Positions 13,758-21,809 of a stretch of 21,857 nucleotides of DNA are shown here, piece by piece. Within the stretch, counting starts at the first letter, position 1, and every line of letters starts with the position of its first letter. The notes beneath the pieces are model-generated. The model did no database searches. It saw only the letters and a list, made by a program, of their open reading frames with translations, and was not told where the DNA came from. Both the position numbers and the translations under genes were made by a program. The stretch lies in the NCBI GenBank assembly GCA_900541725.1, contig UQLB01000029.1:1-21857 (forward strand), in the 5' to 3' direction. The DNA is from an uncultured Collinsella sp. Its GTDB lineage: Bacteria; Actinomycetota; Coriobacteriia; Coriobacteriales; Coriobacteriaceae.

Positions 13758-14657
13758 TTAGCGGCAAAGCTCCTTGATGCGCGTGACGGCGCGTTCGATG
13801 TGTTCTTGTGGGGTGGAGGCTCCGGCAGTGATGCCGATGTGGTGAGCGTCGGTAAACCACGCGGCCTGGAGCTCGGATGCCTCCTCGATGTGATGTGTAT
13901 GCTCACAGACGTTGGCGCAGATCTGTGCCAAACGACGTGTGTTACCCGAGTTCTTTCCGCCCACCACAACCATGCAATCACAGCGTTTGGCAAGTGATGC
14001 GGCTGCCTGCTGGCGTTCGCTCGTGGCGGCGCAGATGGTGTTGATTACACGCAGCTCCTGCACGCGCGGGGTGATGGCAGACACGACCTCGGCGAGGTTC
14101 TGTGCGGTCTGGGTGGTCTGCACGACGAGGCCTACCTTGCCCTTGAGCGACAAGGCGTTGGCGTCGGCGGCACAGCTCACGACCTGCGCATCATTGCCGG
14201 CGTGGCCCAGGATGCCCTCCACCTCGGGATGGCCCGGCTCGCCTACGACCACCACGCGGTAGCCCTCGCGCACCAGGCGCTCGGCTGCCATATGGACCTT
14301 CTTCACGTAGGGGCAGGTGGCGTCGACCACGTTGAGGCCACGCTTGCGGGCGGTATCGATCACCTGCGGCACCACGCCGTGGGCGCGGATGATCACGGTG
14401 CCGGTTGTGGCATTATCCAAGTTCTCGGCCAGGCCAACGCCTGCCTCATCAAGCTCGCGCACCACGATGGGGTTATGGATGAGCGGACCCAAGGTATGGA
14501 CCTGAGTGTACTCCCCTGCCTGCGGCGCGGCGGCCAGCGCCATATCGAGCGCACGCTGTACGCCGTAGCAAGTGCCGGCGTGGGCGGCGATCTCGATGGT
14601 GGGCGCGTTTGCCTGGTCAGACGCAGCCGCGGCGGTGTTCGTCACGTTCTCGCTCAT
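13758..14657 (-). CDS. ispH: 4-hydroxy-3-methylbut-2-enyl diphosphate reductase
   Basis: This last enzyme of the MEP pathway makes IPP and DMAPP. ATG 14655-14657 is favoured (two bases after the plsC-like stop), giving 299 aa; an ATG 30 bases earlier lies inside the plsC-like gene. The three cluster Cys are visible: Cys30 in GTCYGVQRAL (normally FC(F/Y)GV), Cys115 in VDATCPYVKK and Cys209 in NTICAATSERQ. HTLGPLIHNP, IRAHGV, the HPEVEGILGH block with the catalytic Glu, and VVGGKNSGNT then ITAGASTP complete the pattern. About 20 residues of Ala/Asn-rich sequence precede the domain. Confidence 0.97.
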   Translation of the reverse strand: MSENVTNTAAAASDQANAPTIEIAAHAGTCYGVQRALDMALAAAPQAGEYTQVHTLGPLIHNPIVVRELDEAGVGLAENLDNATTGTVIIRAHGVVPQVIDTARKRGLNVVDATCPYVKKVHMAAERLVREGYRVVVVGEPGHPEVEGILGHAGNDAQVVSCAADANALSLKGKVGLVVQTTQTAQNLAEVVSAITPRVQELRVINTICAATSERQQAAASLAKRCDCMVVVGGKNSGNTRRLAQICANVCEHTHHIEEASELQAAWFTDAHHIGITAGASTPQEHIERAVTRIKELCR

Positions 14658-14659
14658 GG

Positions 14660-15388
14660 CTAGAACCTGCCCGGATGCTCGGCGCACAGGTCGTCTCGCA
14701 TGGCGTAGACGCGGCTCATGGCCTCGGACTCAAACCATTCCAGGCGCTCAGTACGCTTAAGCCCAGCCGGTGCGTCGGAAAGCGAGACGGCCTTGCCGGC
14801 GCGGATCCAGCACTTCTTGGGACGCATGATCTTTTTGCCCGCGGGCGTGATGTCGGACCAGCCGCAGATGGCGAGCGGGTTCACAGGTGCCTTGCCCATC
14901 TGAGCGATGAGCGCAAAACCGCCGTGGACCTCGGGTTTGATCTCGCGCGAGCGGATGCGCGTGCCCTCGGGGAAGATCAGAACGTCCTCGCCGCGCTGCA
15001 GCGCATGCTGGGCGGCGCGCAGGCACTTCATATCGGCAGTACCACGCTCCACGGGGATGCCGCCAACGCGGCTAAAGGCCCAGCGCACAATCTTGCTCTT
15101 GGCGAACTCGGACTTAAAGATGGGACGAATGCGGCGCCCCCCAAAGAACAGCGCCGTCTCCACGGCCAAGAGCTCGGCCATCGAGGTGTGGTTGCAGATG
15201 ACCACGCTGCCGCGGCCGTCCTGGCGCTCAAACAGCAGATCGGCATCCTCGACCTTCCAACGCCACATGAGCTTGGAGAAGGCCCAAAGGATTGCCATGA
15301 CCACGAAAACGGTGCCGCGGATGAGCGCCGGGAACTCGGCGTAGGGGGCGTTGTAATAGTCCTCGGGCGTCTGCTTAAACAGGCGCAT
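14660..15388 (-). CDS. Lysophospholipid acyltransferase family protein (PlsC-like)
   Basis: The family acylates lysophosphatidate to phosphatidate. The 242-aa protein has a hydrophobic segment (about 23-40), then motif I NHTSMAE, where His67 is present but the Asp of HX4D is Glu72; then RPIFKSEFAK, GGIPVERG (109-116) and FPEGTR (139-144). Its place in one transcript with plsY and gpsA supports a role in phosphatidate synthesis. The Asp-to-Glu change may alter rate or acceptor, so plsC is not given as a firm name. AAAGGAGGTAG before the ATG lies in the end of cmk, three bases apart. Confidence 0.88.
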   Translation of the reverse strand: MRLFKQTPEDYYNAPYAEFPALIRGTVFVVMAILWAFSKLMWRWKVEDADLLFERQDGRGSVVICNHTSMAELLAVETALFFGGRRIRPIFKSEFAKSKIVRWAFSRVGGIPVERGTADMKCLRAAQHALQRGEDVLIFPEGTRIRSREIKPEVHGGFALIAQMGKAPVNPLAICGWSDITPAGKKIMRPKKCWIRAGKAVSLSDAPAGLKRTERLEWFESEAMSRVYAMRDDLCAEHPGRF

Positions 15389-15391
15389 GGG

Positions 15392-16078
15392 CTACCTCCT
15401 TTGGTTGATGAGGTCCTTGATGATACGAACGACCTCGTCGATGGTGTGAGCGGTGGAGTCGACGTGCACGGCGTCCTCGGCGGGCACGAGCGGGGCGACC
15501 TCGCGGCTGCTGTCGAGCTTGTCGCGCTGCTTAAGGGCGTCGAGGGTCTCGTCGACCTCGGCCTCGAGCTGCTCGGACGTGAGCGGCTGGGCATCGTTTT
15601 GGTGACGCTGCAGCACACGGCGACGGGCGCGCTCGCGCGGGTCGGCGGTCAGGAAGACCTTGACCTGCGCGTTAGGGAACACGACGGTTCCGATGTCGCG
15701 ACCCTCGGCCACGATATCGCGGTCCTCGGCGGCGCGGCGCTGATGGATGAGCATGGCGGCGCGCACGCCCGGATAGGCCGAAACCTTGGACACGTTGGCG
15801 TCGACCTCCGGGGTGCGGATGGCAGCCGAAGCGTCCTGGCCGTCAATGGTCAGGCGCGTGTCCTCGCCGGTGCCGTTGGTAAAGCGAATCTCGATCTGCT
15901 TGGCGAGGGCGTCGATGGCCGCCTCGTCGTCTAGATCGATTCCGCGATCGAGCGCGGCGAAGGTGACGGCGCGATACATGGCGCCCGTGTCGAGCTTGTT
16001 AAAGCCAAGCTGGCGGGCGATCTCCTTGGCGATGGTGGACTTGCCGGAACCGGCGGGGCCGTCGATGGCGACGATCAT
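15392..16078 (-). CDS. cmk: Cytidylate kinase
   Basis: It phosphorylates CMP and dCMP with ATP. Length 228 aa, typical. Visible: P-loop GPAGSGKS (7-14), LDTGAMYRAV (29-38), the CMP-specific insert (about 68-100) and EGRDIGTVVFP (125-135), then a lid with RERARRR. AAAGGAAG upstream supports the ATG at 16078. The gene starts 66 bases after rluB, the widest gap in this part of the block, but I see no promoter or terminator in it. Order rluB-cmk-plsC is common in Gram-positive genomes. Confidence 0.97.
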   Translation of the reverse strand: MIVAIDGPAGSGKSTIAKEIARQLGFNKLDTGAMYRAVTFAALDRGIDLDDEAAIDALAKQIEIRFTNGTGEDTRLTIDGQDASAAIRTPEVDANVSKVSAYPGVRAAMLIHQRRAAEDRDIVAEGRDIGTVVFPNAQVKVFLTADPRERARRRVLQRHQNDAQPLTSEQLEAEVDETLDALKQRDKLDSSREVAPLVPAEDAVHVDSTAHTIDEVVRIIKDLINQRR

Positions 16079-16144
16079 GCAATGCTTCCTTTCGATGGGT
16101 GACGTGCTGGTATGGTTCGCGGGCGTTGGGGCGCGGCGGGTTGC

Positions 16145-17101
16145 CTAGCCCGTGTAGCGCTCGCGGTAGGTGTTACGCTTGGGAGCGGAGCCGTGGCTGC
16201 CGTGGTGACGCGTGCGGCTGGCGGGCGTGTCTTGGGGCTTGCCGCCGCGCTTGGCGCTGGCCTGCTTGGGCGGGATACCGCCGCTTTTGAGGATCTGCAC
16301 CTCGCGGTCGGTGAGTTCGCGCCACGAGCCTTTGGCCACGCCCTCGAGCTCAAGGCCGGCAAAGTTGCAGCGATGCAGACGGATTACCGGGTGGTGAATC
16401 TTGCTCAGCATGCGCTTAACCTGATTCTTGCGACCCTCGCGGATGATGACCTCGACGGCGGTGGTGCCGGGCTTGACGCCCTGTGGCGCCACGGCCTCGG
16501 CCTCGCGTGCGGTGATGACGCGGCAGATTGCCGGCTGGCATAGGCCGTCGTCGAGCTCGATGCCATGGCGGAGCGGGTCTAGATCGCGTTCGGTCAGCTG
16601 CCCGTCAACGAGTGCCTGGTAGGTCTTATAGACATGCTTGCTGGGGTGCAGCAGGTCCTGCGACAGGTCGCCGTCGGTGGTAAAGAGCAAAAGGCCCGTG
16701 GTGTCGCGGTCCAGACGACCCACCGGGAAGAGTCCCGGAAAGCGGTCGCGCGGGACCAAATCGGCCACGCAAGGGCGTTCCTGCGGATCGCTCATGGTGG
16801 TGAGGTAGCCGGTCGGCTTGTAGAGCATCAAGTATACGGCGCCCTGGTTGAGCTTGACGGGCATGCCGTCGACCTCGATATGGTCGCGGTCGACGTCGAC
16901 CTTGGTGCCCAGTTCGGTCGCGACCTGGCCGTTGACGGTCACGCGGCCAGCGGTCATCAGGTCCTCCGAGCCGCGACGGCTCGCCACGCCCGCGCGCGCC
17001 AAAAAGCGCTGCAGGCGCATGGTGTGCGGATAGACGTGCTGGGCATCGGGCGCTGCGGTGCCCATGGCGCGCGTCTCCCCTACTTCGTTAGTCCTCGTCA
17101 T
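16145..17101 (-). CDS. rluB: 23S rRNA pseudouridine synthase, RluB/RsuA family
   Basis: It converts a specific uridine of 23S rRNA (position 2605 in E. coli RluB) to pseudouridine. The 318-aa protein has an S4 RNA-binding domain (about 28-75), then LYKPTGYLTT and the catalytic Asp131 in GRLDRDTTGLLLF, and a basic tail rich in Lys, Arg and His. GGAGGATTTGC before ATG 17101 favours this start, which overlaps scpB by 14 bases. A second ATG 13 codons in also has GGGGAG upstream, so a shorter form is possible. RluB rather than RsuA is inferred from the scpA-scpB neighbourhood. Confidence 0.9.
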   Translation of the reverse strand: MTRTNEVGETRAMGTAAPDAQHVYPHTMRLQRFLARAGVASRRGSEDLMTAGRVTVNGQVATELGTKVDVDRDHIEVDGMPVKLNQGAVYLMLYKPTGYLTTMSDPQERPCVADLVPRDRFPGLFPVGRLDRDTTGLLLFTTDGDLSQDLLHPSKHVYKTYQALVDGQLTERDLDPLRHGIELDDGLCQPAICRVITAREAEAVAPQGVKPGTTAVEVIIREGRKNQVKRMLSKIHHPVIRLHRCNFAGLELEGVAKGSWRELTDREVQILKSGGIPPKQASAKRGGKPQDTPASRTRHHGSHGSAPKRNTYRERYTG

Positions 17102-17816
17102 GCAAATCCTCCGAGGTCTCGTCGACGACTAGGGTCTCCAAGTCCTCGACTGCCTCAACATCTTCAACATCGGTATCGAGCAGTTCGCGCTCTTCGTCCA
17201 GGTCCTCGGCCTGCTCCTCGAGCGTGGACTGAATACTGTGGCCGCTCAGGCGCTCGCGGATAAACTGACGCGACTGCTCGTCGGGGGCAAACTGCTCCAG
17301 GTCGGGCAGGTCGCGGGTGGAGCGCAGGCCGAACTTTTCCAAGAAGGCGTTGGTCGTGCCGTAAATGATGGCCTGACCGCGCTGGGGGTCGCGGCCGAGC
17401 TCGCGCACCAGACCCTTGTCCACGAGCGACGCGATGACGCCGTCTGAGTTGACGCCGCGGATGCCCTTGACCACCTCGCGCGTTACGGGCTGGTGGTATG
17501 CGATAACGGCCAGGGTTTCGAGCGCCGCCTGGGACAGCTTTTGCGTGTCCCAGCTCAACACATAGGCCTCGACCACGTCGTGGTAAGCGGGGTGCGTGAA
17601 CAGGCGCCAGCCGCCGGCGACCTCGCGCAGCTGAAAGCCGCGGTTGGCCTCCTCGTACTCAACCTTGAGCTCGGCGAGCAGCGACGCGCACTCGCCGGGG
17701 GCGATATCCAGTGCGCCGGCCAGCGCGGGCGCACTCACCGGGTCGCTCGACACCAGCAGCAGCGCCTCGAGGGCGCCTTTGAGGCTGTTTGCCTCCAGCG
17801 TGGAAAGGGTTGACAT
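17088..17816 (-). CDS. scpB: Segregation and condensation protein B
   Basis: ScpB dimers bind the ScpA kleisin in the Smc condensin that compacts and separates chromosomes. The 242-aa protein has two winged-helix domains: LKGALEALLLVSSDPVS near the start, and LSQAALETLAVIAYHQPVTR in the middle, followed by GLVRELGR and GTTNAFLEKFGL. The Asp/Glu-rich tail (about 205-242) is longer than in Bacillus ScpB. TAGGAGTCGC lies before the ATG. It starts 11 bases after scpA. Confidence 0.96.
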   Translation of the reverse strand: MSTLSTLEANSLKGALEALLLVSSDPVSAPALAGALDIAPGECASLLAELKVEYEEANRGFQLREVAGGWRLFTHPAYHDVVEAYVLSWDTQKLSQAALETLAVIAYHQPVTREVVKGIRGVNSDGVIASLVDKGLVRELGRDPQRGQAIIYGTTNAFLEKFGLRSTRDLPDLEQFAPDEQSRQFIRERLSGHSIQSTLEEQAEDLDEERELLDTDVEDVEAVEDLETLVVDETSEDLHDED

Positions 17817-17827
17817 GGTTGCGACTC

Positions 17828-18640
17828 CTATTCGGTGAGCTCGGGGCCCTCGCCGGGCACATAGGCCTCGGCGCCCTCGACGCGGTTGATGCGGATGGTT
17901 CCAAAGATCTCGTCCTGGCTCAGGGTGAGCGAGCCGCGCTTGGCGAGCTCAAGCATAGCTAGGAAGGTGACGACGAGCTGCTCGGTGGTGGCATCGCCGT
18001 CCAGTAGCTCGCGGAAGGTGCAGGTTTGGTGCGCCATGGTAAAGCGGTCGACTGAGGCCACGGTCAGGTCGAGCGGCACGCGATGCGGCGCCACATGCTC
18101 GGCCTCCAGCAAGAAGGTCTGTCGCTTGCCGTCGAGGTCGGCGCAAATGACGGCGAGACCGCGCAAGGTAATGCCAGCAAGATAGTCGGGCATGAGGCCC
18201 AAGAACTCGGGGTCGGGACCGGCCACACGCGGGTGCATGCGGCTTTCGGCCTGCATGCGAGCACCGAGAGCTGCCGCCGCGCCTTTAAACTGCTTGTAGG
18301 CAATCAGGCGCTGGATTAGGACCTCGCGCAGGGCGTCGCCGTCGAGCGCGCTGAGCTCCTCGAGGTCTTCGTCGAACTCGTCATCGTCGTCATCGACTTT
18401 GCGCGGGGCCTCCTGCGGCACTAGAGAGGCGGCCTTGATGTCCAAAAGGGTTGCCGCGACCAGCAAAAAGTCGCTCGCCACGTCCAGGTCCAGCGCCTCG
18501 ATGCGTTCGGCCTCGGCAAGGTACTGCTCGGCCACCTCGCTGATGGAGATGGCGCCGATATCTACTTTTTGGCGGGTTACCAGCTGCAGCAGCAGGTCGA
18601 ACGGTCCGCTGTAGACCTGCGTCGACACGCGATACGACAT
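17828..18640 (-). CDS. scpA: Segregation and condensation protein A (kleisin)
   Basis: ScpA links the two Smc heads and ScpB. Length 270 aa, usual for the family. The N-terminal Smc-neck-binding part includes YSGPFDLLLQLVTRQKVDI, then ISEVAEQYL, and FLLVAATLLDIKAASLVPQE; an acidic stretch (about 92-104) is followed by ALREVLIQRLIAYKQFK. The C-terminal winged helix holds FLAMLELAKRGSLTLSQDE and FGTIRI. AAAGGAGGTCG before the ATG is a strong ribosome binding site. The smc gene is not in the window. Confidence 0.96.
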   Translation of the reverse strand: MSYRVSTQVYSGPFDLLLQLVTRQKVDIGAISISEVAEQYLAEAERIEALDLDVASDFLLVAATLLDIKAASLVPQEAPRKVDDDDDEFDEDLEELSALDGDALREVLIQRLIAYKQFKGAAAALGARMQAESRMHPRVAGPDPEFLGLMPDYLAGITLRGLAVICADLDGKRQTFLLEAEHVAPHRVPLDLTVASVDRFTMAHQTCTFRELLDGDATTEQLVVTFLAMLELAKRGSLTLSQDEIFGTIRINRVEGAEAYVPGEGPELTE

Positions 18641-18724
18641 CTTCGACCTCCTTTGACGGCGCCTTCGCGGCGCGGTTTGGGTGCATGTTGCGACCGTTTT
18701 GCACGGTCGACCTGTAAGTTTACC
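18641..18724 (-). other. Gap between the M50 protease gene and scpA with a small hairpin
   Basis: CGACCGT (18691-18697), TTTGC and ACGGTCG (18703-18709) form a perfect 7-bp hairpin. There is no T-run on either strand, so it is not a clear terminator. No good promoter was found, although this 84-base gap is the widest in the block and would be the natural place for one serving scpA-scpB. Confidence 0.4.
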
Positions 18725-19408
18725 TTAGATGCCGGCGATTGCGAAGTTGAGCAGCTGCTCAGCAAGCGGATACACGGTAACGTCGAAATAGCGGCCGATC
18801 ACGTCGATGCCGGTCCACATGGGCAGCAGATACAAAACCAGGATGAGGATGGGCATAGCGTATTGCTGCAGGCGGTAGTAGTTGGCGAGCGCCTTGCCCT
18901 TGAGGAAGGGCACGATGATCGACGAGCCGTCGAGCGGTGGGATCGGGATGAGGTTAAAGAACGCGAGCGATAAGTTGACCACGATAAAGGTGGCGCCGAA
19001 GTTCATGATCTGTGACGCCAGGGCAAATGACATGCTGGTGTAGAGGCTGCCATAGGTCAGGCGCATGAGGGCGGCGGCAAGACAGGCGAGCGCGATGTTC
19101 GATGCGGGGCCGGCCACGCTCACCAGGACCTCGTCGCGCTTGGGGTGCTTGAGGTTGTTGAGGTAGACGGGAACGGGCTTGGCGAAGGCGAACACCGGGC
19201 CTCCGGCGGCGAGCATCAGCAGCGGCAGGAGGATGGTGCCAAACGGGTCGACATGGTTGAGCGGGTTGAGCGAGACGCGTCCGCGCGAACGGGCCGTCAT
19301 ATCGCCGAGTGCCCAGGCCGCGGCGGCGTGCGCGCTCTCGTGGATAACGATGCCCACGATGACGGCAATCGCGCTGGCGAGCAGGTTCATGAGGTAGCTG
19401 CTGGACAT
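18725..19408 (-). CDS. Site-2 protease family membrane metalloprotease (M50, YwhC-like)
   Basis: The 227-aa protein has about five membrane helices. HESAH (His23, Glu24, His27) lies in the first helix as the zinc motif, NPLNHVDPFG (48-57) follows, and NLIPIPPLDG (152-161) gives the third ligand Asp160. This is the minimal M50 type without PDZ domains, found in front of scpA in many Gram-positive bacteria. Its substrate is not known. GGGGAGCACC precedes the ATG. The start lies 9 bases after the small membrane protein gene. Confidence 0.92.
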   Translation of the reverse strand: MSSSYLMNLLASAIAVIVGIVIHESAHAAAAWALGDMTARSRGRVSLNPLNHVDPFGTILLPLLMLAAGGPVFAFAKPVPVYLNNLKHPKRDEVLVSVAGPASNIALACLAAALMRLTYGSLYTSMSFALASQIMNFGATFIVVNLSLAFFNLIPIPPLDGSSIIVPFLKGKALANYYRLQQYAMPILILVLYLLPMWTGIDVIGRYFDVTVYPLAEQLLNFAIAGI

Positions 19409-19417
19409 GGTGCTCCC

Positions 19418-19714
19418 CTAGCGGACGCGGCGCGAGGTGCGCGTGAGCAGGTAGTCGGCCACAAACAGAATGACGGCGACGATGGCATAATCCAGGCGGA
19501 ACACGCCGCCAAAGGGCGAGGTGATAACGCCGTAGCCTGCAATGGCGCTCGGCAGTGCGCGCGAAAGCTCAACGACAAAGCCCACGATCTGCAGCTTGGC
19601 GGTGAGGCCGCTAAAACACAGCAGCACGGTCATCGCGCTCATAAAGATGCCGCAGATGCGACAGGCGGTGGCGATGATGCTCATCGCCACGGCGGTGGCC
19701 TTACGAGAGTTCAC
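19418..19714 (-). CDS. 98-aa membrane protein of unknown family
   Basis: The start is taken as GTG 19712-19714 because GAGGAG lies at good distance inside the end of the ABC-F gene, giving a 14-base overlap like that of scpB and rluB. An ATG at 19682-19684 (88 aa) is the alternative but has a poor ribosome binding site. The product has a basic start, a hydrophobic segment (about 10-35), a middle segment around residues 50-65 and a last helix (about 73-90) ending in Arg-rich RTSRRVR. I recognise no family; the place between an ABC-F ATPase and an M50 protease suggests nothing definite. Confidence 0.7.
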   Translation of the reverse strand: MNSRKATAVAMSIIATACRICGIFMSAMTVLLCFSGLTAKLQIVGFVVELSRALPSAIAGYGVITSPFGGVFRLDYAIVAVILFVADYLLTRTSRRVR

Positions 19715-21734
19715 GCGCGGTCTCCTCTTCGATCTGGGTGGAAAGCTCCAGCCATTCATCCTCGAGCTTGGGCAGCTCTTGCTTAAGGCCGTTATATTCC
19801 CCCAGCGCGGCGTTGAACTTGTCCTGATCGGCATAAAGCTCTTCGCTCGCCATCAATTCCATAAGCTCGTCATAGCGGGCGCGCTTTTTGTCGAGCTCGG
19901 CCTCGATCTTCTTGAGCTGGTTGCGCACGCCCTTGAGCTTTTTGTTGAGCGCGGCGCGGGCCTGGGCCTCGGCGCGCTTTTGCTCCTTGGTCTTTTTGCC
20001 CTCGGCGGGCTTGGAGGCGGTGGCGGGGGTGTCGGGCTGGGCCGCGGTGACCTTAGCGGACTTGGTCGCGGCCGGTGCGCTCTCCCCTGCCGCATCGGCC
20101 GCGGCGCGGGCTGCGAGGTCCTCGCGCTTGTAGAGGTAGTAGTCGTAGTCGCCGTCGTAGACCGTGACCTTGCCATCGCGGATGTCAATGATGCGGTTGG
20201 CCACAGCGCGTACCAGGTGCTCGTCGTGGCTGATCAGCACGATGGTGCCGGGGAAGTTTTGCAGGGCGTTCTCGAGCATGTCTACCGAGTCGATGTCCAG
20301 GTGGTTGGTGGGCTCGTCCAGGCACAGGAGCGCCTCGGGGGCCACGAGCATCTTGGCAAGCGCCAGACGCGCCTTTTCGCCGCCGGAGAGGACACGGACC
20401 TGCTTCTCGATGGAGTCGTTGTCGCTAAACAGGAAGGCGCCCAGCAGGCTGCGCTGCTGCGGTACGGTCCACTTGGGCGTAACGGTGTCGATCTCTTGCA
20501 GGACGGTGTTGGACTCGGTCATGCCCTCGAGCGCGTGCTGAGCGTAATAGGCCACGCCCACGTTGGTGCCCAGGTCGCGGGTGCCGGTGGTGGGCGGCTC
20601 CAGACCGGCGATAATCTTCATGAGGGTGGACTTGCCGGCGCCGTTAGGGCCGACGAGCGCCACGTGCTCACCGCGGTAGAGCTTGAGGTCGATATCGCCG
20701 TAGATGTGCTTATCGCCGTAGGACTTGGAGACGCCCTCCAGGCCCACGACCATATCGCCGGAGCGCGGCGGATCGGGGAACTTAAAGTCGATGCGCTTGT
20801 GGCCCTCGGGCAGGATGACGAGCTCCTTTTTGATCTGCTCGATCTTGCGGATGCGTTCCTGCGCCTGGGCGGCCTTGGTGGGCTTGTAGCGGAACTTGTC
20901 GACGAAGACCTGCATGTGGGCGATGTCGCGCTCCTGGGCAGCACGCTTGGCGCGCATCTGCTCCAGGTTGTCCTCGCGCTGCTTAAGGTAGCTGCTGTAG
21001 TTGCCGGTGTAGGTGGTCACGCGGCGGTTCTCGAGCGCGGCGACGTGGTCGACGCAGGCGTCCATGAAGGCGCGGTCGTGGCTGACGATGAGCACGGCGC
21101 CATCGTAGTTGGCGATAAAGCCGCGCAGCCATTGGACACTCTCGAGGTCCAGGTGGTTGGTGGGCTCGTCCAGCAGCAGCAGGTCGGGATGGCGCAGGAA
21201 GAGCTTTGCCAGCGCGATACGCATCTGCCAGCCGCCAGAGAACTCGGAACACGGGCGCTCAAAGTCGGTGACCTTAAAACCCAGGCCAGACAGGATCTTG
21301 CGGGCGTTGCTCTCGAGCTCGTAGCCGCCCAGATGCTCAAAGCGGTCCTGGACCTGGCCGTACTCGTTGAGAAGGGCGTTGACGTCCTTGCCCTGTTCCG
21401 AGAGCTCGGTGATCTGGGCCTGAAGTTCGTTGGCGCGCTCGCCCATGCGGCGAATTTCCTTGGCGGCGGCCATGACCTCGGCGAGGATGGTGGTGTCCTT
21501 TTGCTCCAGGTTGGTTTCTTGCTCTAGATAGCCCACCTGGCAGTCCTTGGCGTACTGGACCTGGCCGGCGTCGGGGCTATCGATGCCCATGATGATCTTG
21601 AGCATGGTGGTTTTGCCGGCGCCGTTGGGGCCCACGAGCGCGAAGCGCTCGCCGGGGTTGATCTGGAAGGACGCGCCGCTAAAGAGGACGCGCGCGCCGA
21701 AGCTTTTTTCGATCTTGTCGACCAGGAGGATCAT
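19701..21734 (-). CDS. ABC-F family ATPase (YdiF/Uup type)
   Basis: ABC-F proteins bind the ribosomal E site and use ATP to rescue or regulate translation; some give antibiotic resistance. The 677-aa protein has two ABC domains and no membrane helix. First: Walker A GPNGAGKT (35-42), signature FSGGWQ, Walker B LLLLDEPTNHLD (185-196). Linker (about 250-320) with FVDKFRYKPTKAAQAQ, the P-site tRNA interaction motif. Second: GPNGAGKS (362-369), LSGGEKA (449-455), LCLDEPTNHLD. An Ala/Lys-rich stretch and coiled coil (about 560-677) form the C-terminal domain seen in Uup and YdiF. GTCAAAGGCGG precedes the ATG. It is the first gene of the visible block. Resistance is not implied by the sequence. Confidence 0.94.
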   Translation of the reverse strand: MILLVDKIEKSFGARVLFSGASFQINPGERFALVGPNGAGKTTMLKIIMGIDSPDAGQVQYAKDCQVGYLEQETNLEQKDTTILAEVMAAAKEIRRMGERANELQAQITELSEQGKDVNALLNEYGQVQDRFEHLGGYELESNARKILSGLGFKVTDFERPCSEFSGGWQMRIALAKLFLRHPDLLLLDEPTNHLDLESVQWLRGFIANYDGAVLIVSHDRAFMDACVDHVAALENRRVTTYTGNYSSYLKQREDNLEQMRAKRAAQERDIAHMQVFVDKFRYKPTKAAQAQERIRKIEQIKKELVILPEGHKRIDFKFPDPPRSGDMVVGLEGVSKSYGDKHIYGDIDLKLYRGEHVALVGPNGAGKSTLMKIIAGLEPPTTGTRDLGTNVGVAYYAQHALEGMTESNTVLQEIDTVTPKWTVPQQRSLLGAFLFSDNDSIEKQVRVLSGGEKARLALAKMLVAPEALLCLDEPTNHLDIDSVDMLENALQNFPGTIVLISHDEHLVRAVANRIIDIRDGKVTVYDGDYDYYLYKREDLAARAAADAAGESAPAATKSAKVTAAQPDTPATASKPAEGKKTKEQKRAEAQARAALNKKLKGVRNQLKKIEAELDKKRARYDELMELMASEELYADQDKFNAALGEYNGLKQELPKLEDEWLELSTQIEEETARELS

Positions 21735-21765
21735 GGTGCCGCCTTTGACCTTGTGTGCCTATATG

Positions 21766-21794
21766 AAAAAAGGCCCCAACTTGCGTTGGAGCCT
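21766..21794 (-). terminator. Terminator of tRNA-Ala
   Basis: On the minus strand AGGCTCCAAC, a GCAA tetraloop and GTTGGGGCCT form a 10-bp stem with one G-T pair, then TTTTTT. It lies between the tRNA and the ABC-F start codon, so it separates the tRNA transcript from the gene block. Confidence 0.88.
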
Positions 21795-21809
21795 CATTCA
21801 ATGCTCGGG

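Noticed and set aside
19542..21527. 661-codon plus-strand open frame opposite the ABC-F gene, and similar long frames opposite der, gpsA and rpe
   Set aside because: High-GC shadow frames; the minus-strand genes carry complete family motifs and ribosome binding sites.
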